Shown: piece by piece, positions 8,871 to 19,657 of the stretch
Position numbering within the stretch: the first letter of the stretch is position 1
How the letters are laid out: each line of letters opens with the position of its first letter
NCBI RefSeq assembly: GCF_000175935.2
Contig: NC_014837.1
Span: forward strand, 3,038,001-3,102,000
DNA length: 64,000 nucleotides
DNA from: Pantoea sp. At-9b
GTDB lineage: Bacteria; Pseudomonadota; Gammaproteobacteria; Enterobacterales; Enterobacteriaceae
Reading direction: 5' to 3'
Made by a program: the position numbers and the translations under genes
The notes under the pieces: model-generated
What the model was told of the DNA's origin: nothing
What the model saw: only the letters and a program-made list of their open reading frames with translations
The model's database searches: none

Positions 8871-10014
8871 CCACGATGCCCAGAACCGCGCAGCAGGCAC
8901 CTGCGGCATAGACCGAACCGTAACCCAGCGCCGTGGCCAGTAATCCGGTCAACGGGCCGCTGGCACCGTAAGCAATGTCCTGAAACGCCGAGAAACCGCC
9001 CAGCGCGGTGCCGCGAATCTGCGGTGAGACGCGTTTGATCACCTCCACGCCCAACGCCGGGAAGATCAACGAACAGCCGCTGCCGGTCAACGCCGCCCCC
9101 AGCAAGGCGACCCAGCCCTGCCCGGCCAGCGCCAGCAGCGTCAGGCCGATGGCCTCAACCAGCAGAGACACCATCGCGACCCGCACCCCACCGTGACGAT
9201 CCGGCAGGCCGCCAAACAACACCCGCACCAGCACAAAAGCACACCCGAAGGCGGTGAGCGCCAGACCGGCATTGCCCCACTGCTGCGCAGCAAAGTACAA
9301 CGAGGTGAAGGTACCGATCACCGCAAAACCGGTGCCCTGCAACGCCAGAGCCAGACCCGGCTGAAAGATGGTTTTCACCACGCTAAACAGCGAAGGACGT
9401 TCACCGCCCATCACCGGCACTGGGGCAATCCAGCTGTTCATCGCCAGCGCCAGCAACGGCAACAGCAGCGCCACGCCCCCCAAGGCGGCAAATCCGGCGT
9501 ACTGATGAACCAGCAATCCGAGCGGTGCCCCAGCGGCCAGCGATCCATAAATCGCCATCCCATTCCACGACATCACCAGCCCGGAACGCCGACTCCCCAC
9601 CAGCCCCATGCCCCAGGTGAGATTACCGGTCAGCAACAGGCTTTCACCAAAGCCCAGCAGCAGGCGGCCTAGCGCCAGCAGGCCAAACTTCCCCCACGGT
9701 GACACTGGCAACAGCGCCGCCGCCAGATAAGCCACGCCCACCAGCGCAATCGCCATCATGCCATGTTGGGTCGTGAGTTTGGCCCCGTGCTGATCCGCCC
9801 GCCGTCCGGCAAAGCTGCGCGTCAGCAACGTGGCAAAGAACTGAATCCCCACCGCCACGCCAACCATGACGTTGTTCATGCCCAGCTCCTGGTGGACATA
9901 CAATGGGATCACTGGCAGCGCCAATCCCGCCGTCAGATAGGTCAGGAATACCGCAAAGGAGGTGCAGGCTAAAGGAAACACAGATTGCGTCTGCGCATCG
10001 GCAGCAGTAGACAT
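8833..10014 (-). CDS. yfcJ: MFS transporter YfcJ
   Basis: A 393-residue major facilitator with 12 predicted membrane segments, of the YfcJ/YhhS group. The loop between segments 2 and 3 shows [14 protein letters not shown], a variant of the MFS motif A. Its place between flk and fabB is the same as E. coli yfcJ, which supports the symbol. Related YhhS has been linked to glyphosate efflux in other work, but the natural substrate is not known. The start at 10014 has AAGGAG about 11 bases upstream. The gene overlaps the end of the MocR gene on the other strand. Confidence 0.85.
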   Translation of the reverse strand: MSTAADAQTQSVFPLACTSFAVFLTYLTAGLALPVIPLYVHQELGMNNVMVGVAVGIQFFATLLTRSFAGRRADQHGAKLTTQHGMMAIALVGVAYLAAALLPVSPWGKFGLLALGRLLLGFGESLLLTGNLTWGMGLVGSRRSGLVMSWNGMAIYGSLAAGAPLGLLVHQYAGFAALGGVALLLPLLALAMNSWIAPVPVMGGERPSLFSVVKTIFQPGLALALQGTGFAVIGTFTSLYFAAQQWGNAGLALTAFGCAFVLVRVLFGGLPDRHGGVRVAMVSLLVEAIGLTLLALAGQGWVALLGAALTGSGCSLIFPALGVEVIKRVSPQIRGTALGGFSAFQDIAYGASGPLTGLLATALGYGSVYAAGACCAVLGIVVTWRFARSATTA

Positions 10015-10171
10015 AATGGACGTAACTCCTTGTTCTGAGACGTGCCATGCAGGCGAAAACCAGACACACGCACGTCTCCTGTGATTAACAGAAACGGGTG
10101 CGTTGATTCACGTGAACGCTTACGTATTACGGGATGAGGGAATTGATTGTGGCAAGCGAAGCGAAGAATGT

Positions 10172-10204
10172 CAAAACAGCGAGGGCCGGATTAACCGACC
10201 CTCG
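10172..10204 (-). terminator. fabB terminator
   Basis: On the minus strand a 10-bp stem with one mismatch (CGAGGGTCGG with CCGGCCCTCG, 10180-10204) is followed by GCTGTTTTG. It lies 20 bases after the fabB stop codon, the expected place for its intrinsic terminator. Confidence 0.65.
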
Positions 10205-10224
10205 TGCAAGCAAGCGAACGGATG

Positions 10225-11445
10225 TTATGCCGGATATTTACGCATCGTCAGGGTGGCGTTGGTGCCGCCGAAGCCGAAGCTGTTAGACATCACGGTAGTC
10301 AGCGCTTTTTCTGTCGGCTGAGTCACGATATTCATGCCTTTCGCCGCGTCATCCAGTTCTTCCACGTTGATGCTTGGCGCGATGAAGCTGTGCTCCAGCA
10401 TCAGCAGGGTGTAGATCGCTTCCTGCACGCCTGCCGCACCCAGTGAGTGGCCGGTCATGGCTTTAGTGGCAGAGATGTACGGTGTGTTGTCACCGAACAC
10501 TTCACGAATCGCACCCAGCTCTTTCACATCGCCTACCGGGGTAGACGTGCCGTGGCTGTTCAGGTAATCGATCGGCGTATCCAGACCCTGCATCGCCATC
10601 TTCATGCAGCGCACTGCGCCTTCACCTGACGGTGCGACCATATCCGCGCCATCAGAGGTTGCGCCGTAGCCAACGATTTCCGCATAGATATGCGCGCCAC
10701 GCGCCAGTGCGTGTTCCAGTTCTTCAACCACGACCATACCGCCGCCGCCAGCGATGACGAAGCCATCACGGTTTGCGTCATAGGTACGCGACGCTTTTTC
10801 CGGCGTTTCGTTGTATTTGGTGGAGAGTGCGCCCATGGCATCGAACTCACAGGCCATTTCCCAGCTCAGCTCTTCGCCGCCGCCAGCAAATACCACATCC
10901 TGTTTGCCCAACTGGATCTGCTCAACTGCGTTACCGATGCAGTGTGCCGAGGTGGCGCAGGCGGAGCTGATCGAGTAGTTTACGCCGTGGATTTTGAACG
11001 GCGTGGCCAGGCAAGCGGAAACGCCAGAAGCCATCGCTTTGGTCACCACGTAGGGGCCAACCGCTTTCAGGCCACGCGGGCTACGCATGGCGTCAGCACC
11101 GAACACCTGGAAACGCGGAGAACCGCCACCAGAACCGGCGATCAGACCCACACGTGGGTTGCTCTGATACTGTTCTTCGGTCAGGCCAGAATCTTTGATG
11201 GCTTCCGCCATAGAAAGGTAAGCGTAAATAGAGGCATCACTCATAAAACGCACGATTTTGCGATCGATAAGCCCGTTCGTATCCAGTTTTACATTACCCC
11301 ATACGTGGCTGCGCATACCGGCTTCTTTCATCTCTTCGGAGAAAGTAATGCCAGAACGGCCTTCACGCAGAGATGCCAGCACCTCTTGCTGGTTATTACC
11401 AATGCTGGAAACGATACCCAGGCCAGTAATCACTGCACGTTTCAT
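10225..11445 (-). CDS. fabB: 3-oxoacyl-ACP synthase I
   Basis: FabB condenses malonyl-ACP with acyl-ACP and is needed for unsaturated fatty acid elongation in the cytoplasm. The 406-residue product matches the family length. The catalytic Cys163 is in SSACATSAH, the two active-site histidines are in HGTSTPVGD and TGHSLGAAG, and the C-terminal glycine loop is [10 protein letters not shown]. It is a single-gene unit divergent from mnmC, as in E. coli. The upstream region holds a FabR-like palindrome and a degenerate FadR-like site, consistent with the known dual control of fabB. The call is certain. Confidence 0.97.
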   Translation of the reverse strand: MKRAVITGLGIVSSIGNNQQEVLASLREGRSGITFSEEMKEAGMRSHVWGNVKLDTNGLIDRKIVRFMSDASIYAYLSMAEAIKDSGLTEEQYQSNPRVGLIAGSGGGSPRFQVFGADAMRSPRGLKAVGPYVVTKAMASGVSACLATPFKIHGVNYSISSACATSAHCIGNAVEQIQLGKQDVVFAGGGEELSWEMACEFDAMGALSTKYNETPEKASRTYDANRDGFVIAGGGGMVVVEELEHALARGAHIYAEIVGYGATSDGADMVAPSGEGAVRCMKMAMQGLDTPIDYLNSHGTSTPVGDVKELGAIREVFGDNTPYISATKAMTGHSLGAAGVQEAIYTLLMLEHSFIAPSINVEELDDAAKGMNIVTQPTEKALTTVMSNSFGFGGTNATLTMRKYPA

Positions 11446-11490
11446 TCAAATAGTCCTCATTCCACTTCTTTTGGATTGACGTGCACTCTA

Positions 11491-11526
11491 GCTTACAGTT
11501 GTAAGCCGAACAAGTCCGATCAGCCA
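11491..11526 (-). promoter_or_regulatory. FabR-like palindrome and degenerate FadR-like site upstream of fabB
   Basis: GCTTACA (11491-11497) and TGTAAGC (11500-11506) form a perfect 7-bp inverted repeat around GT, resembling the TACA-N2-TGTA core bound by FabR in E. coli. Immediately upstream, AACAAGTCCGATCAG (from 11509) is a degraded version of the FadR consensus AACTGGTCNGACCTGTT. E. coli fabB is activated by FadR and repressed by FabR at adjacent sites, so the arrangement fits. The FadR part is the weaker claim. Confidence 0.6.
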
Positions 11527-11601
11527 TTTCCTTTTGTAAATTTGCGTCATGTGACGGCACTCGCTAAAATCACGCCACTGCCTGAAATATGAGCCTTTCC
11601 C

Positions 11602-13614
11602 TTGAAGTTATCCCCGGTTGAACACGCACAACTGAACTGGAACGAACAGGGTACACCTGTTTCGCAAGCCTTCGACGACGTTTATTTCTCCAACGACAAT
11701 GGTCTGGAGGAGACGCGCTATGTTTTCCTTGCGGGTAATGGCATTCCGCAACGTTTCCCTGAACACGATCGTGACCTGTTTATTGTGGCGGAAAGTGGCT
11801 TCGGCACCGGGCTTAACTTTCTCACCTTGTGGCAGGCCTTCGACCATTTTCGCCGCCAGCATCCCAACGCCCGCCTGAAGCGTCTGCACTTTATCAGCTG
11901 TGAAAAATTCCCGCTGACGCAGGCAGATCTGGTGGCAGCACATGCGCACTGGCCGGAACTGCAACCGTGGGCCGCCCAGCTGCAACAACAGTGGCCCGCA
12001 GCCTTGCCGGGCTGCCAGCGTCTGCTGTTTGGCGGCGGCGAGGTCACCCTTGACCTGTGGTTAGGCGATATTAACGCGCTAATTGATACCTTTGATGACA
12101 GTTTGCATCGCCAGGTGGATGCCTGGTTCCTTGATGGCTTTGCCCCGGCGAAAAATCCGGAGATGTGGACAGCCGGTTTATTTGCCGCGATGGCACGAAT
12201 GGCGCGCCCTGGCGCTACGCTGGCAACCTTTACCTCGGCCGGATTTGTCCGGCGCGGTTTACAGGCATCGGGTTTTCACATCAGCAAACGCAAAGGCTTT
12301 GGCCATAAACGCGAGATGCTGACCGGCCAGCTCAGCGATGCTCCGGCCCTGCCCCAACGCCAGCCGTGGTATGCCCGCCCGCAGGCAAAAAGCCAGGAAG
12401 TAGCACTGGTTGGCGGGGGCGTCGCCAGTGCGGTGCTGGCGCTGGCGCTGCTGCGTCGTGGCTGGCGCGTCACCCTGTATTGTGCCGATGCCGCCGCCGC
12501 GCTGGGCGCATCGGGTAACCGCCAGGGAGCGCTTTATCCGCTGCTCAACCAGCATGATCCGGCGCTGGCAACCTTTTTCCCCGCCGCGTTCAGCTTTGCC
12601 CGACGTCTCTATGATGCGCTGCCGGTCGCGTTCGAACATGACTGGAGCGGTGTACTGCAACTGGGATGGGACGAGAAAAGCGCCGACAAAATCGCCCAGA
12701 TGCTGAACATGGGGCTGCCGCATGACATCGCTTACGGCGTTAATAAAGAAGCAGCGGAAGCGCTGGCAGGTGTGCCATTGGCGATGGGGGGGATTTACTA
12801 CCCACACGGTGGCTGGCTGTCGCCATCGGAACTGACCAGCAATGTGCTGGAGTACGCGCAAACGCTGGGATTACGTGTGCACTGGTTGCATCGCGTGACC
12901 CGACTTTCGCCGCAGGAACAGGGCTGGACGCTGAGTTTTGCGCAACAACCCGACGTACAGCATCAGCAGGTGGTGCTGGCGAATGGTCATGCGTTACTGG
13001 ATATTGACCAGAGCCGGGATCTGCCGGTATATGCGGTTGCGGGCCAGGTCAGCCACGTGCCAACCAACCCCGCACTGGGTGCATTGCGCAGCGTGTTGTG
13101 CTACGACGGCTATCTCACCCCCGTCAGCCCAAACTACGCAACCCATTGCATCGGGGCCAGCTATCATCGTGGCGATACCACAACCGATTATCGAGCCGAT
13201 GATCAGCAGGAGAATCGCCAGCGGCTGATCAATTGCCTGCCCGCCGCCGACTGGCCAGCTCAGGTGGATGTCAGCGGCAGTGAGGCGCGTATCGGCGTGC
13301 GTTGTGCCACGCGTGACCATCTACCGATGGTCGGTAGCGCGCCGGACTACGACGCAACCCTGCAGCAATACGCCACGCTGGCGGAGCAGCGGGCGCAAGG
13401 CGCCGCGATCGCCACTGCCCCGCTTTATACGGGATTGTTTGTGCTGGGTGCCTTGGGATCGCGGGGATTGTGCAGCGCTCCGCTGGCCGCAGAAGTGCTG
13501 GCGGCGCAGATGAGTGGCGAGCCGCAACCGCTGGATGCCGCCACGCTGACGGCACTGAATCCGAATCGCTACTGGGTAAGGAAGTTACTGAAAGGCAAGA
13601 AGGCGGGACGCTGA
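11602..13614 (+). CDS. mnmC: Bifunctional tRNA wobble-uridine modification enzyme MnmC
   Basis: MnmC finishes the mnm5(s2)U34 modification of certain tRNAs. The N-terminal half (about 1-240) is an SAM methyltransferase with [14 protein letters not shown], and the C-terminal half is an FAD-dependent oxidase that removes the carboxymethyl group, with the nucleotide-binding loop [17 protein letters not shown] near residue 275. The total of 670 residues matches the fused form. The start appears to be TTG at 11602: an in-frame TGA at 11590 excludes a longer protein, and [13 protein letters not shown] aligns with the E. coli N-terminus. No clear ribosome site is seen before it. Divergent from fabB as in E. 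coli. Confidence 0.94.
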   Translation: MKLSPVEHAQLNWNEQGTPVSQAFDDVYFSNDNGLEETRYVFLAGNGIPQRFPEHDRDLFIVAESGFGTGLNFLTLWQAFDHFRRQHPNARLKRLHFISCEKFPLTQADLVAAHAHWPELQPWAAQLQQQWPAALPGCQRLLFGGGEVTLDLWLGDINALIDTFDDSLHRQVDAWFLDGFAPAKNPEMWTAGLFAAMARMARPGATLATFTSAGFVRRGLQASGFHISKRKGFGHKREMLTGQLSDAPALPQRQPWYARPQAKSQEVALVGGGVASAVLALALLRRGWRVTLYCADAAAALGASGNRQGALYPLLNQHDPALATFFPAAFSFARRLYDALPVAFEHDWSGVLQLGWDEKSADKIAQMLNMGLPHDIAYGVNKEAAEALAGVPLAMGGIYYPHGGWLSPSELTSNVLEYAQTLGLRVHWLHRVTRLSPQEQGWTLSFAQQPDVQHQQVVLANGHALLDIDQSRDLPVYAVAGQVSHVPTNPALGALRSVLCYDGYLTPVSPNYATHCIGASYHRGDTTTDYRADDQQENRQRLINCLPAADWPAQVDVSGSEARIGVRCATRDHLPMVGSAPDYDATLQQYATLAEQRAQGAAIATAPLYTGLFVLGALGSRGLCSAPLAAEVLAAQMSGEPQPLDAATLTALNPNRYWVRKLLKGKKAGR

Positions 13615-13628
13615 TGCGCCCCGAGGCA

Positions 13629-13910
13629 TCAGGCGGATTGACGCGCCTGGTTAAACAGGTTGTCCCACATACCGACCACCAGCGCCTGATCGCGCGGTGA
13701 CAGCTCACCGGCAGCAATGGCTTTTTGCAGGCTGTTGGTGACCTGAATCTGCAACGCTTCCGGCGTGTGTTCGCCGCTTTGTTCAATTTCGGCCACCGCC
13801 AGCGTCAGATGTCCGCGCAGATAACCGCCCGCAAACAATTCGTCGTCACTGGCGTGATCCACCATATCGTCAATCAGCGCCAAAATGCGTGACTCAAATT
13901 CTACGATCAT
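13629..13910 (-). CDS. yfcL: YfcL family protein
   Basis: A 93-residue, acidic, helix-rich protein of the YfcL family, whose function is not known. It begins [21 protein letters not shown] and shows no signal peptide or membrane segment. It lies 22 bases downstream of epmC on the same strand, as in E. coli, so the pair is likely co-transcribed. The gene ends 14 bases from the convergent mnmC. The name rests on sequence and synteny; no role can be deduced. Confidence 0.88.
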   Translation of the reverse strand: MIVEFESRILALIDDMVDHASDDELFAGGYLRGHLTLAVAEIEQSGEHTPEALQIQVTNSLQKAIAAGELSPRDQALVVGMWDNLFNQARQSA

Positions 13911-13932
13911 CTCAATTTTCCTTCATTAATGG

Positions 13933-14478
13933 TCACAGATCTTCCGGCCAGGGAAACTGTGCCGCAGTCAGCGCAGGGGTGCCGTAATAATCTCGTAATG
14001 CCTGAATAAACCGCGCCGGACGCGCCGGGATGCCTTGCTCAAGGTAGGTCATCACCTGGGCATGCACCTTACGCTGAAACGCAATGCGATCTGGCTCACA
14101 ATCTCCTTCGAGATTGTCACAACTTACGTTGAAGGGAAAGCCCGCCGCCATACAAAACATCCACTCCAGCGCCTGCGGCTTAATCTCCACCGATTCAAAC
14201 TGGTTTTGCGTCTGCGCATCGCGCCCATCCGGGCAATACCAGTAACCAAAATCGACCAGTTTGCGCCGCGCCTCACCGGCGATACACCAGTGGGAGATTT
14301 CATGCATGCCGCTGGCGTAAAAACCGTGGGCAAAGACAATGCGATGCCACGGTGAGGTTTCATCAGCGGGAAGATAAATGGGTTCGTCATCGCCTTTAAT
14401 TAGACGCGTCTGAAACTCATCCTGAAAGCAGCTATCGAACACGCTAATCAGCTGCTGGTAATGATGTGTTGTACTCAT
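13933..14478 (-). CDS. epmC: Elongation factor P hydroxylase EpmC
   Basis: EpmC (YfcM) hydroxylates the beta-lysyl-modified lysine of elongation factor P, the last step of the pathway started by EpmA and EpmB. The 181-residue product has the metal-binding HExxH-like segment GMHEISHWCIAGEARRKL around residue 58 and further conserved YCPDGRDAQTQ. Its place between yfcL and yfcA matches E. coli. It was formerly annotated as an uncharacterised protein; the hydroxylase role comes from studies of E. coli EpmC. Confidence in identity is high. Confidence 0.93.
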   Translation of the reverse strand: MSTTHHYQQLISVFDSCFQDEFQTRLIKGDDEPIYLPADETSPWHRIVFAHGFYASGMHEISHWCIAGEARRKLVDFGYWYCPDGRDAQTQNQFESVEIKPQALEWMFCMAAGFPFNVSCDNLEGDCEPDRIAFQRKVHAQVMTYLEQGIPARPARFIQALRDYYGTPALTAAQFPWPEDL

Positions 14479-14545
14479 GATGTCATTGTTCTGTTGAAAA
14501 CCGGCGTCATTGTCGCATCGGCTGCCGGTATTGACGAGTGTTTGA

Positions 14546-15343
14546 TCACAGGGTGGCCATCCATGCCAGCAACGCGCTGCCGTGACTATCCCATAACAGT
14601 TTGGCGCTCATCACCGCAGACACCGTCACCACCATCGGGCGGATCAGTTTCTGACCACGGCTCAATACCAGACGCGCGCCGAGTCTGGCACCGCAAAACG
14701 CGCCCAGCAGCATAATCAGGCCGGTGCCCCACACCACCTTGCCGCCAAACATAAAGAACAGCAGGCTGCCAAAGTTGGAGGTGAAGTTGAGGATCTTGGC
14801 GTGCGCGGTGGCTTTGGCCAGATTGAAACCACACAGGGTGACGAAAGCCAACGCATAGAATGAACCGGCTCCGGGACCGAAGAAGCCATCGTAAAAGCCG
14901 ACACAGCCCCCGCCCACCAGCGCATAAGCCAAACCGTGCAGACGCTGCGCGCGATCCTGTTCACCGATACGCGGCATCAACAAGAACCACAAGCCAATAC
15001 TGATGAGCAGCAGCGGCAGGATCTGGCGCAGGATATCGGCTTTGATATGCTGGATCAGCACCGCACCGCAGATCGCGCCGATAAAGGTCATAGCGATATT
15101 TAACCGCTGCGCCCGGAGGTTGATCACCCCACGCCGGACAAAGTACAGACTGGCGGAGAAAGAGCCCCCCACCGATTGCAGTTTATTGGTGGCTAACGCC
15201 TGGGCCGGAGAAAGTCCGGCCGCCAGCAAGGACGGCAGCGTCAACAAGCCACCGCCACCGGCAATAGAATCAATAAACGCCGCCAGCACCGAGACACCAA
15301 ACAACACCACCAGCACCAGAGGGCTGGCTACAAACCATTCCAT
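14546..15343 (-). CDS. yfcA: TSUP-family membrane transporter YfcA
   Basis: A 265-residue inner-membrane protein with eight or so membrane segments, of the TauE/SafE/YfcA (TSUP) family. The duplicated family motif appears as FIDSIAGGGGLLTLPSLLAAG near residue 25 and as YDGFFGPGAGSFYALAFV near residue 150. TSUP members have been linked to export or import of sulfonates, sulfite or other organic anions; E. coli YfcA has no proven substrate. It sits between mepA and epmC as in E. coli, with 18 bases to mepA. Whether it relates to the sulfur operon 42 kb away is unknown. Confidence 0.88.
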   Translation of the reverse strand: MEWFVASPLVLVVLFGVSVLAAFIDSIAGGGGLLTLPSLLAAGLSPAQALATNKLQSVGGSFSASLYFVRRGVINLRAQRLNIAMTFIGAICGAVLIQHIKADILRQILPLLLISIGLWFLLMPRIGEQDRAQRLHGLAYALVGGGCVGFYDGFFGPGAGSFYALAFVTLCGFNLAKATAHAKILNFTSNFGSLLFFMFGGKVVWGTGLIMLLGAFCGARLGARLVLSRGQKLIRPMVVTVSAVMSAKLLWDSHGSALLAWMATL

Positions 15344-15361
15344 AATCTTCTTACGTCCCTG

Positions 15362-16186
15362 TTATAACAGATGGTTATCCAACAATGCCTGGCATGAAGG
15401 TGGCAACGGTGGCGGTTCTTTTTTGACTGGCGCGGTGCTGCCCGGTTGTTTCGGCAGGAACCAGCTTTCCAGCTCGGCACCACAACCGTCTCCCGGCGGC
15501 GGTGCGGGCTGATCCTGACATTCCAGGCTTCCCGGCGGGCAGCGCAGTCGTACATGCATATGCGCACGATGCGCAAACCATGGACGCACTTTATTCAGCC
15601 AGGCACGATCGCTACCGGCATCGGCACAAAGCTGCTTTTTAATCGCCGGATTGACGAAGATACGCGTTACTTCATCATCTTTCGCCGCCAGTTTGATCAG
15701 ACTGTCGATCTGCGGCTGCCAATGACGCGCCACCACCTGCTTGCCATCCGGCGCGACCAGATCAAGGGGTTGTGGTTTCAGCAGTTGCTGCGCAGTCCAG
15801 CGGTTGCGTGGCAGTTGCAGCCAGATATCCACATCCAGCCCGGTTTGATGGCTGGCATGACCGCTGCTAAAACGGCCACCTGCCGCCATCCCCATATCGC
15901 CAATCAACACCTGCCCCAGTTGCAACTGATGGACCTGGTTACTGAGACGCTGAATAAAAGCGATCAGGTCGGGATGGCCGAAATAGCGGCGCTGATCCTG
16001 ACGCATCACCTGATAATCGGGCGAGTTTAGCGGCAGTTGTTGGGCACCCACAATACAACCATTAGCAAAGCTGCCAATGGACTGCGGCGCACCGCTAATC
16101 GGTTGGTGAATTTGCTGCCACGGGGTGGCAGCATGGACGGCGGCGCTACAGAGCAGCGCGGCAAGGGTAAGCAGCAGGCGACGCAT
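15362..16186 (-). CDS. mepA: Penicillin-insensitive murein endopeptidase MepA
   Basis: MepA is a periplasmic metallo-endopeptidase that cleaves D-alanyl-diaminopimelate crosslinks in peptidoglycan. Starting at 16186 gives 274 residues, exactly the E. coli length, with a signal peptide [19 protein letters not shown]. The zinc-site motifs of the LAS family are present: [14 protein letters not shown] with the first His and Asp, and [12 protein letters not shown] with the last His. Many cysteines reflect its disulfide-stabilised fold. It begins 4 bases after the aroC stop codon, so the two form one transcript. A longer start inside aroC is rejected. Confidence 0.94.
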   Translation of the reverse strand: MRRLLLTLAALLCSAAVHAATPWQQIHQPISGAPQSIGSFANGCIVGAQQLPLNSPDYQVMRQDQRRYFGHPDLIAFIQRLSNQVHQLQLGQVLIGDMGMAAGGRFSSGHASHQTGLDVDIWLQLPRNRWTAQQLLKPQPLDLVAPDGKQVVARHWQPQIDSLIKLAAKDDEVTRIFVNPAIKKQLCADAGSDRAWLNKVRPWFAHRAHMHVRLRCPPGSLECQDQPAPPPGDGCGAELESWFLPKQPGSTAPVKKEPPPLPPSCQALLDNHLL

Positions 16187-16190
16187 CGAT

Positions 16191-17276
16191 TTACCAGCGT
16201 GGAACAGTAGAGTTAACGTCAGCACACTGCGCACGCTGGCGCAGCAGATGATCCATCAGCACGATCGCCATCATCGCTTCAGCAATCGGCACTGCGCGGA
16301 TACCGACGCAGGGATCGTGACGACCTTTGGTGATCATCTCAACTTCTTCGCCGTCACGGGTAATGGTTTTACCCGGTACCGTGATGCTGGACGTCGGTTT
16401 CATCGCCAGATTTGCACTGATGGTCTGGCCGCTGCTGATACCGCCGAGAATGCCACCTGCATGGTTGCTCTGGAAGCCGTTGGCACGGATTTCATCGCGA
16501 TGCTGGCTACCACGCTGGTTAACCACCGCAAAACCGTCACCAATCTCGACGCCTTTCACGGCGTTGATGCTCATCAGCGCATGGGCCAGATCGGCATCGA
16601 GGCGGTCAAACACCGGTTCGCCAAGACCCGCAGGCACATTTTCTGCCATCACCGTCACTTTAGCACCGATAGAGTCGCCCTCTTTTTTCAGCGCCCGCAT
16701 CAGTTCATCCAGCGCGTCCAGCTTGTCGGCATCCGGGCAGAAGAACGGGTTTTCTTCAACAATGCTCCAGTCCTTCAGCTCACAGGCGACATCGCCAATC
16801 TGCGCCAGATAGCCACGCACCTGAATACCGTGTTTCATTTGCAGGTATTTTTTGGCGATGGCTCCCGCCGCCACGCGCATCGCAGTTTCACGCGCCGACG
16901 AACGACCGCCGCCACGATAATCACGCAGGCCGTATTTTTGTTCGTAGGTGTAATCCGCATGGCCCGGTCGGAACAGATCTTTAATTGCGCTGTAATCCTG
17001 GGAACGCTGGTCGGTGTTCTCAATCAGCAGACCGATTGAGGTTCCGGTGGTCACGCCTTCAAACACGCCTGACAAAATTTTCACCTGATCCGGCTCACGG
17101 CGCTGAGTGGTATAGCGCGAGGTGCCAGGACGACGACGATCGAGATCGTGCTGAATATCGGCCTCAGTCAATGGAATGCCCGGCGGCACGCCATCCACAA
17201 TGCAGCCCAGCGCAATACCGTGCGACTCGCCAAAGGTGGTTACGCGAAAAAATTGTCCGATGCTGTTTCCGGCCAT
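16191..17276 (-). CDS. aroC: Chorismate synthase
   Basis: AroC makes chorismate from 5-enolpyruvylshikimate-3-phosphate using reduced FMN, the last shikimate step before aromatic amino acids and folate. The 361-residue sequence includes the signature blocks [39 protein letters not shown] and [16 protein letters not shown], and the C-terminal [17 protein letters not shown]. It follows prmB by 27 bases and precedes mepA by 4, as in E. coli. The identity is beyond doubt. Confidence 0.97.
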   Translation of the reverse strand: MAGNSIGQFFRVTTFGESHGIALGCIVDGVPPGIPLTEADIQHDLDRRRPGTSRYTTQRREPDQVKILSGVFEGVTTGTSIGLLIENTDQRSQDYSAIKDLFRPGHADYTYEQKYGLRDYRGGGRSSARETAMRVAAGAIAKKYLQMKHGIQVRGYLAQIGDVACELKDWSIVEENPFFCPDADKLDALDELMRALKKEGDSIGAKVTVMAENVPAGLGEPVFDRLDADLAHALMSINAVKGVEIGDGFAVVNQRGSQHRDEIRANGFQSNHAGGILGGISSGQTISANLAMKPTSSITVPGKTITRDGEEVEMITKGRHDPCVGIRAVPIAEAMMAIVLMDHLLRQRAQCADVNSTVPRW

Positions 17277-17303
17277 ACTGATTCCTTGTTGCGATGTTCG
17301 CTT

Positions 17304-18236
17304 TTAGTCTTTAAAGAATGAGAAATGATGCTGCGCGTCAACGATTTGCTGACGAGTCAGCATAAATACGCCGTCACCACCGTTGTCGAACTCCAGCCAG
17401 GTGAAAGGCACATCGGGATACTGTTCAATCATGTGCACCATGCTGTTGCCCACTTCGCAAATCAGCACGCCCTGCTCGCTCAGATACTTCGGCGCACAGG
17501 CAAGAATACGGCGCACCAGCTTCAGGCCGTCACTGCCTGCTGCCAGTCCCAGCTCCGGCTCGTGACGATATTCACCCGGCAGATCATCCATATCCTCGGC
17601 ATCGACGTAAGGAGGGTTGGTGACGATCAGATCGTATTTCACCTCCGGCAGGCCCCGGAACAGATCGGCGCGGATTGGGGTAACGTGGTTGAGCAAACCA
17701 TGTTCTTCGATGTTCTGTTCGGCTACGGCCAGTGCATCGGTCGAGATATCGACAGCGTCGACTTCAGCTTCCGGGAAGGCATAGGCGCAGGCGATGGCGA
17801 TGCAGCCACTGCCGGTGCACATATCAAGAATATGGCTCGGGTTATCGGCGATCAGCCCGGCAAAACGGTGGTCAATCAATTCACCAATCGGTGAACGTGG
17901 CACCAGCACGCGTTCATCGACATAAAACTCGTGGCCGCAGAACCAGGCTTTGTTGGTGAGGTACGCCACCGGGATGCGCTCGTTGACGCGGCGAATCACA
18001 CGTTCAACGATGCGATGACGCTCGCTGGCGGTCAAACGCGCATGGCGCATATCTTCCGGGATATCCAGCGGCAGCCAGAGGGTAGGCAGGACCAGTTGTA
18101 CCGCTTCGTCCCAGGGGTTGTCTGTGCCGTGACCATACCAGATACCGGCCGCAGAAAAACGGCTGACGGCCCAGCGCAGCATATCCTGAATGGTGTGCAG
18201 TTCGTTGACTGCCTCATCGACGAAAATTTTGTCCAC
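17304..18236 (-). CDS. prmB: Ribosomal protein uL3 glutamine methyltransferase PrmB
   Basis: PrmB methylates a glutamine of ribosomal protein L3 (uL3) using SAM and helps large-subunit assembly. The 310-residue product has the SAM motif [20 protein letters not shown] near residue 140 and the catalytic NPPY motif ([12 protein letters not shown]) that holds the target glutamine. The N-terminal helical region (about 1-100) is typical of the PrmB/PrmC group. It starts the prmB-aroC-mepA run and is divergent from smrB, as in E. coli. Confident. Confidence 0.95.
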   Translation of the reverse strand: MDKIFVDEAVNELHTIQDMLRWAVSRFSAAGIWYGHGTDNPWDEAVQLVLPTLWLPLDIPEDMRHARLTASERHRIVERVIRRVNERIPVAYLTNKAWFCGHEFYVDERVLVPRSPIGELIDHRFAGLIADNPSHILDMCTGSGCIAIACAYAFPEAEVDAVDISTDALAVAEQNIEEHGLLNHVTPIRADLFRGLPEVKYDLIVTNPPYVDAEDMDDLPGEYRHEPELGLAAGSDGLKLVRRILACAPKYLSEQGVLICEVGNSMVHMIEQYPDVPFTWLEFDNGGDGVFMLTRQQIVDAQHHFSFFKD

Positions 18237-18395
18237 GTAGCCCTCCAGCAGGCCATAAAATCAATCGGCCGATAGTTTGCCACGAAGCCGGGCAGAATTC
18301 AGCGCGGCGAGGCGAAAAAGCTGACATTTGTTAACACTTAAAGGTAAGGTAGGACCTCAGAATCCCCCGCCATTCCTGAAGATACCAATTGAGAC

Positions 18396-18944
18396 ATGAG
18401 TAAGAAGACGCCGCTAAGCCAGGACGATCAGGCGCTGTTTCGCCAATTAATGACCGGAACACGCAAGTTGAAACAGGATACCATCGTGCATAAACCGGTG
18501 GTGAAAACGCGTGAACTGCCGTTGAAAAGGCTGCTTTCCGAGCAGGCCGATAACAGCCATTACTTTTCTGACGAGTTTCAGCCACTGCTGTCGAGCGACG
18601 GTCCGGTCCGCTACGTGCGCGCCGATGTCAGCCATTATGAGTTAAAAAAACTGCGACGCGGCGATTATACCCCAGAGATTTTTCTCGATCTGCATGGCTT
18701 AACCCAGATGCAGGCCAAACAAGAACTGGGCGCGCTGATTGCTGCCTGTCGTCGTGAGCATCTGTTTTGCGCCAGCGTGATGACCGGCCACGGCAAACAC
18801 ATCCTCAAGCAGCAAACGCCGCTGTGGCTGGCACAACATCCGTGGGTCATGGCGTTTCATCAGGCACCGAAAATGTTTGGCGGTGACGCCGCCTTGCTGG
18901 TGCTGATTGAAGTGGAAGAGTGGCAACCACCAGAGTTGCCTTGA
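18396..18944 (+). CDS. smrB: Ribosome-rescue endonuclease SmrB
   Basis: SmrB is an SMR-domain nuclease that cuts mRNA at collided ribosomes so that tmRNA can rescue them (shown in E. coli). The 182-residue product has a basic N-terminal helix region that binds ribosomes and a C-terminal SMR domain from about 95 with the motifs [14 protein letters not shown] and [10 protein letters not shown]. The DLHG and GxG elements expected for activity are intact. It is transcribed alone, divergent from prmB, and converges on sixA. Confidence 0.94.
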   Translation: MSKKTPLSQDDQALFRQLMTGTRKLKQDTIVHKPVVKTRELPLKRLLSEQADNSHYFSDEFQPLLSSDGPVRYVRADVSHYELKKLRRGDYTPEIFLDLHGLTQMQAKQELGALIAACRREHLFCASVMTGHGKHILKQQTPLWLAQHPWVMAFHQAPKMFGGDAALLVLIEVEEWQPPELP

Positions 18945-18951
18945 GGGTGCC

Positions 18952-18971
18952 TGGGCCGCCGCAGCGGCCCA
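18952..18971. terminator. Hairpin between convergent smrB and sixA
   Basis: TGGGCCGC (18952-18959) and GCGGCCCA (18964-18971) form a perfect 8-bp stem with loop CGCA. There is no T-run on either side, so it may slow rather than stop polymerase. It lies between the two convergent stop codons. Confidence 0.4.
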
Positions 18972-18979
18972 TCGCGGGA

Positions 18980-19462
18980 TTACATCGCTTTGGCCAGTTT
19001 TGAGGGACTGACCTGCCACTCCAGCTTGCCTTCGCAGTTTGCCGGGTCAAAATTGACGCAGGCAATCGCAGAGGTCGCGAACATCGGCGGCGCTTCCTGC
19101 GGGCACAGCTCAGAAACCAGATAGCCCACCAACGGCAGGTGCGAAATCACCAGTACCGATTTCACGCCTTCGTTCGCCAGCGTCTGCAAATAGCAGGCGA
19201 CCAGCCCCGGATCACCGCCCGGCGTCAGCTCTGGCAAGACATCCTGCTCTTCCGGCAGCGTCAGAGCTTCGCGTACCGTTGCCAGGGTTTGCCCGGCACG
19301 CAGATAGGGGCTGACCAGCACCCGTTCGATATCCAGCGCCTGGCCGTTGAGCCAGCTCGCCATCTGGCGTGATTCGTCGCATCCGCAAAGCGTGAGTGGT
19401 CTGACTGAATCACTTGCTGCTTCCAGAGCCGCATCGCCATGACGCATGATAAAAACTTGCAT
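18980..19462 (-). CDS. sixA: Phosphohistidine phosphatase SixA
   Basis: SixA removes phosphate from phosphohistidine; in E. coli its main target is the nitrogen phosphotransferase protein NPr. The start at 19462 gives 160 residues beginning MQVFIMRHGDA, where RHG holds the catalytic histidine; the second histidine is in VISHLPLVGYL. It is a minimal histidine phosphatase fold. A start 13 codons upstream is possible in frame but does not match the family. Located between smrB and fadJ as in E. coli. Confidence 0.94.
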   Translation of the reverse strand: MQVFIMRHGDAALEAASDSVRPLTLCGCDESRQMASWLNGQALDIERVLVSPYLRAGQTLATVREALTLPEEQDVLPELTPGGDPGLVACYLQTLANEGVKSVLVISHLPLVGYLVSELCPQEAPPMFATSAIACVNFDPANCEGKLEWQVSPSKLAKAM

Positions 19463-19657
19463 AAAGCACCGCTGTTGTTTGTCGATATCATCCGGTACCA
19501 CAGCACCAGACGCTTCATTCTGCGAATGAACGCTGTGTTTTACCGCAATGGCTTCAGTATAGTCAACCGGTTGTTTATTAAATAAGCATATCTCAGATTG
19601 CTACCGCATAAGCCTTATCCGAACTGCCTTTCTAACCCGCTGAATCTGTAAGCCTAT

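Noticed and set aside
10690..11592. 300-codon plus-strand frame opposite fabB
   Set aside because: Shadow of fabB in a GC-rich region; no homologous features and it runs into the fabB promoter.
16125..17039. 304-codon plus-strand frame opposite mepA/aroC
   Set aside because: Antisense shadow of aroC, which is unambiguous.
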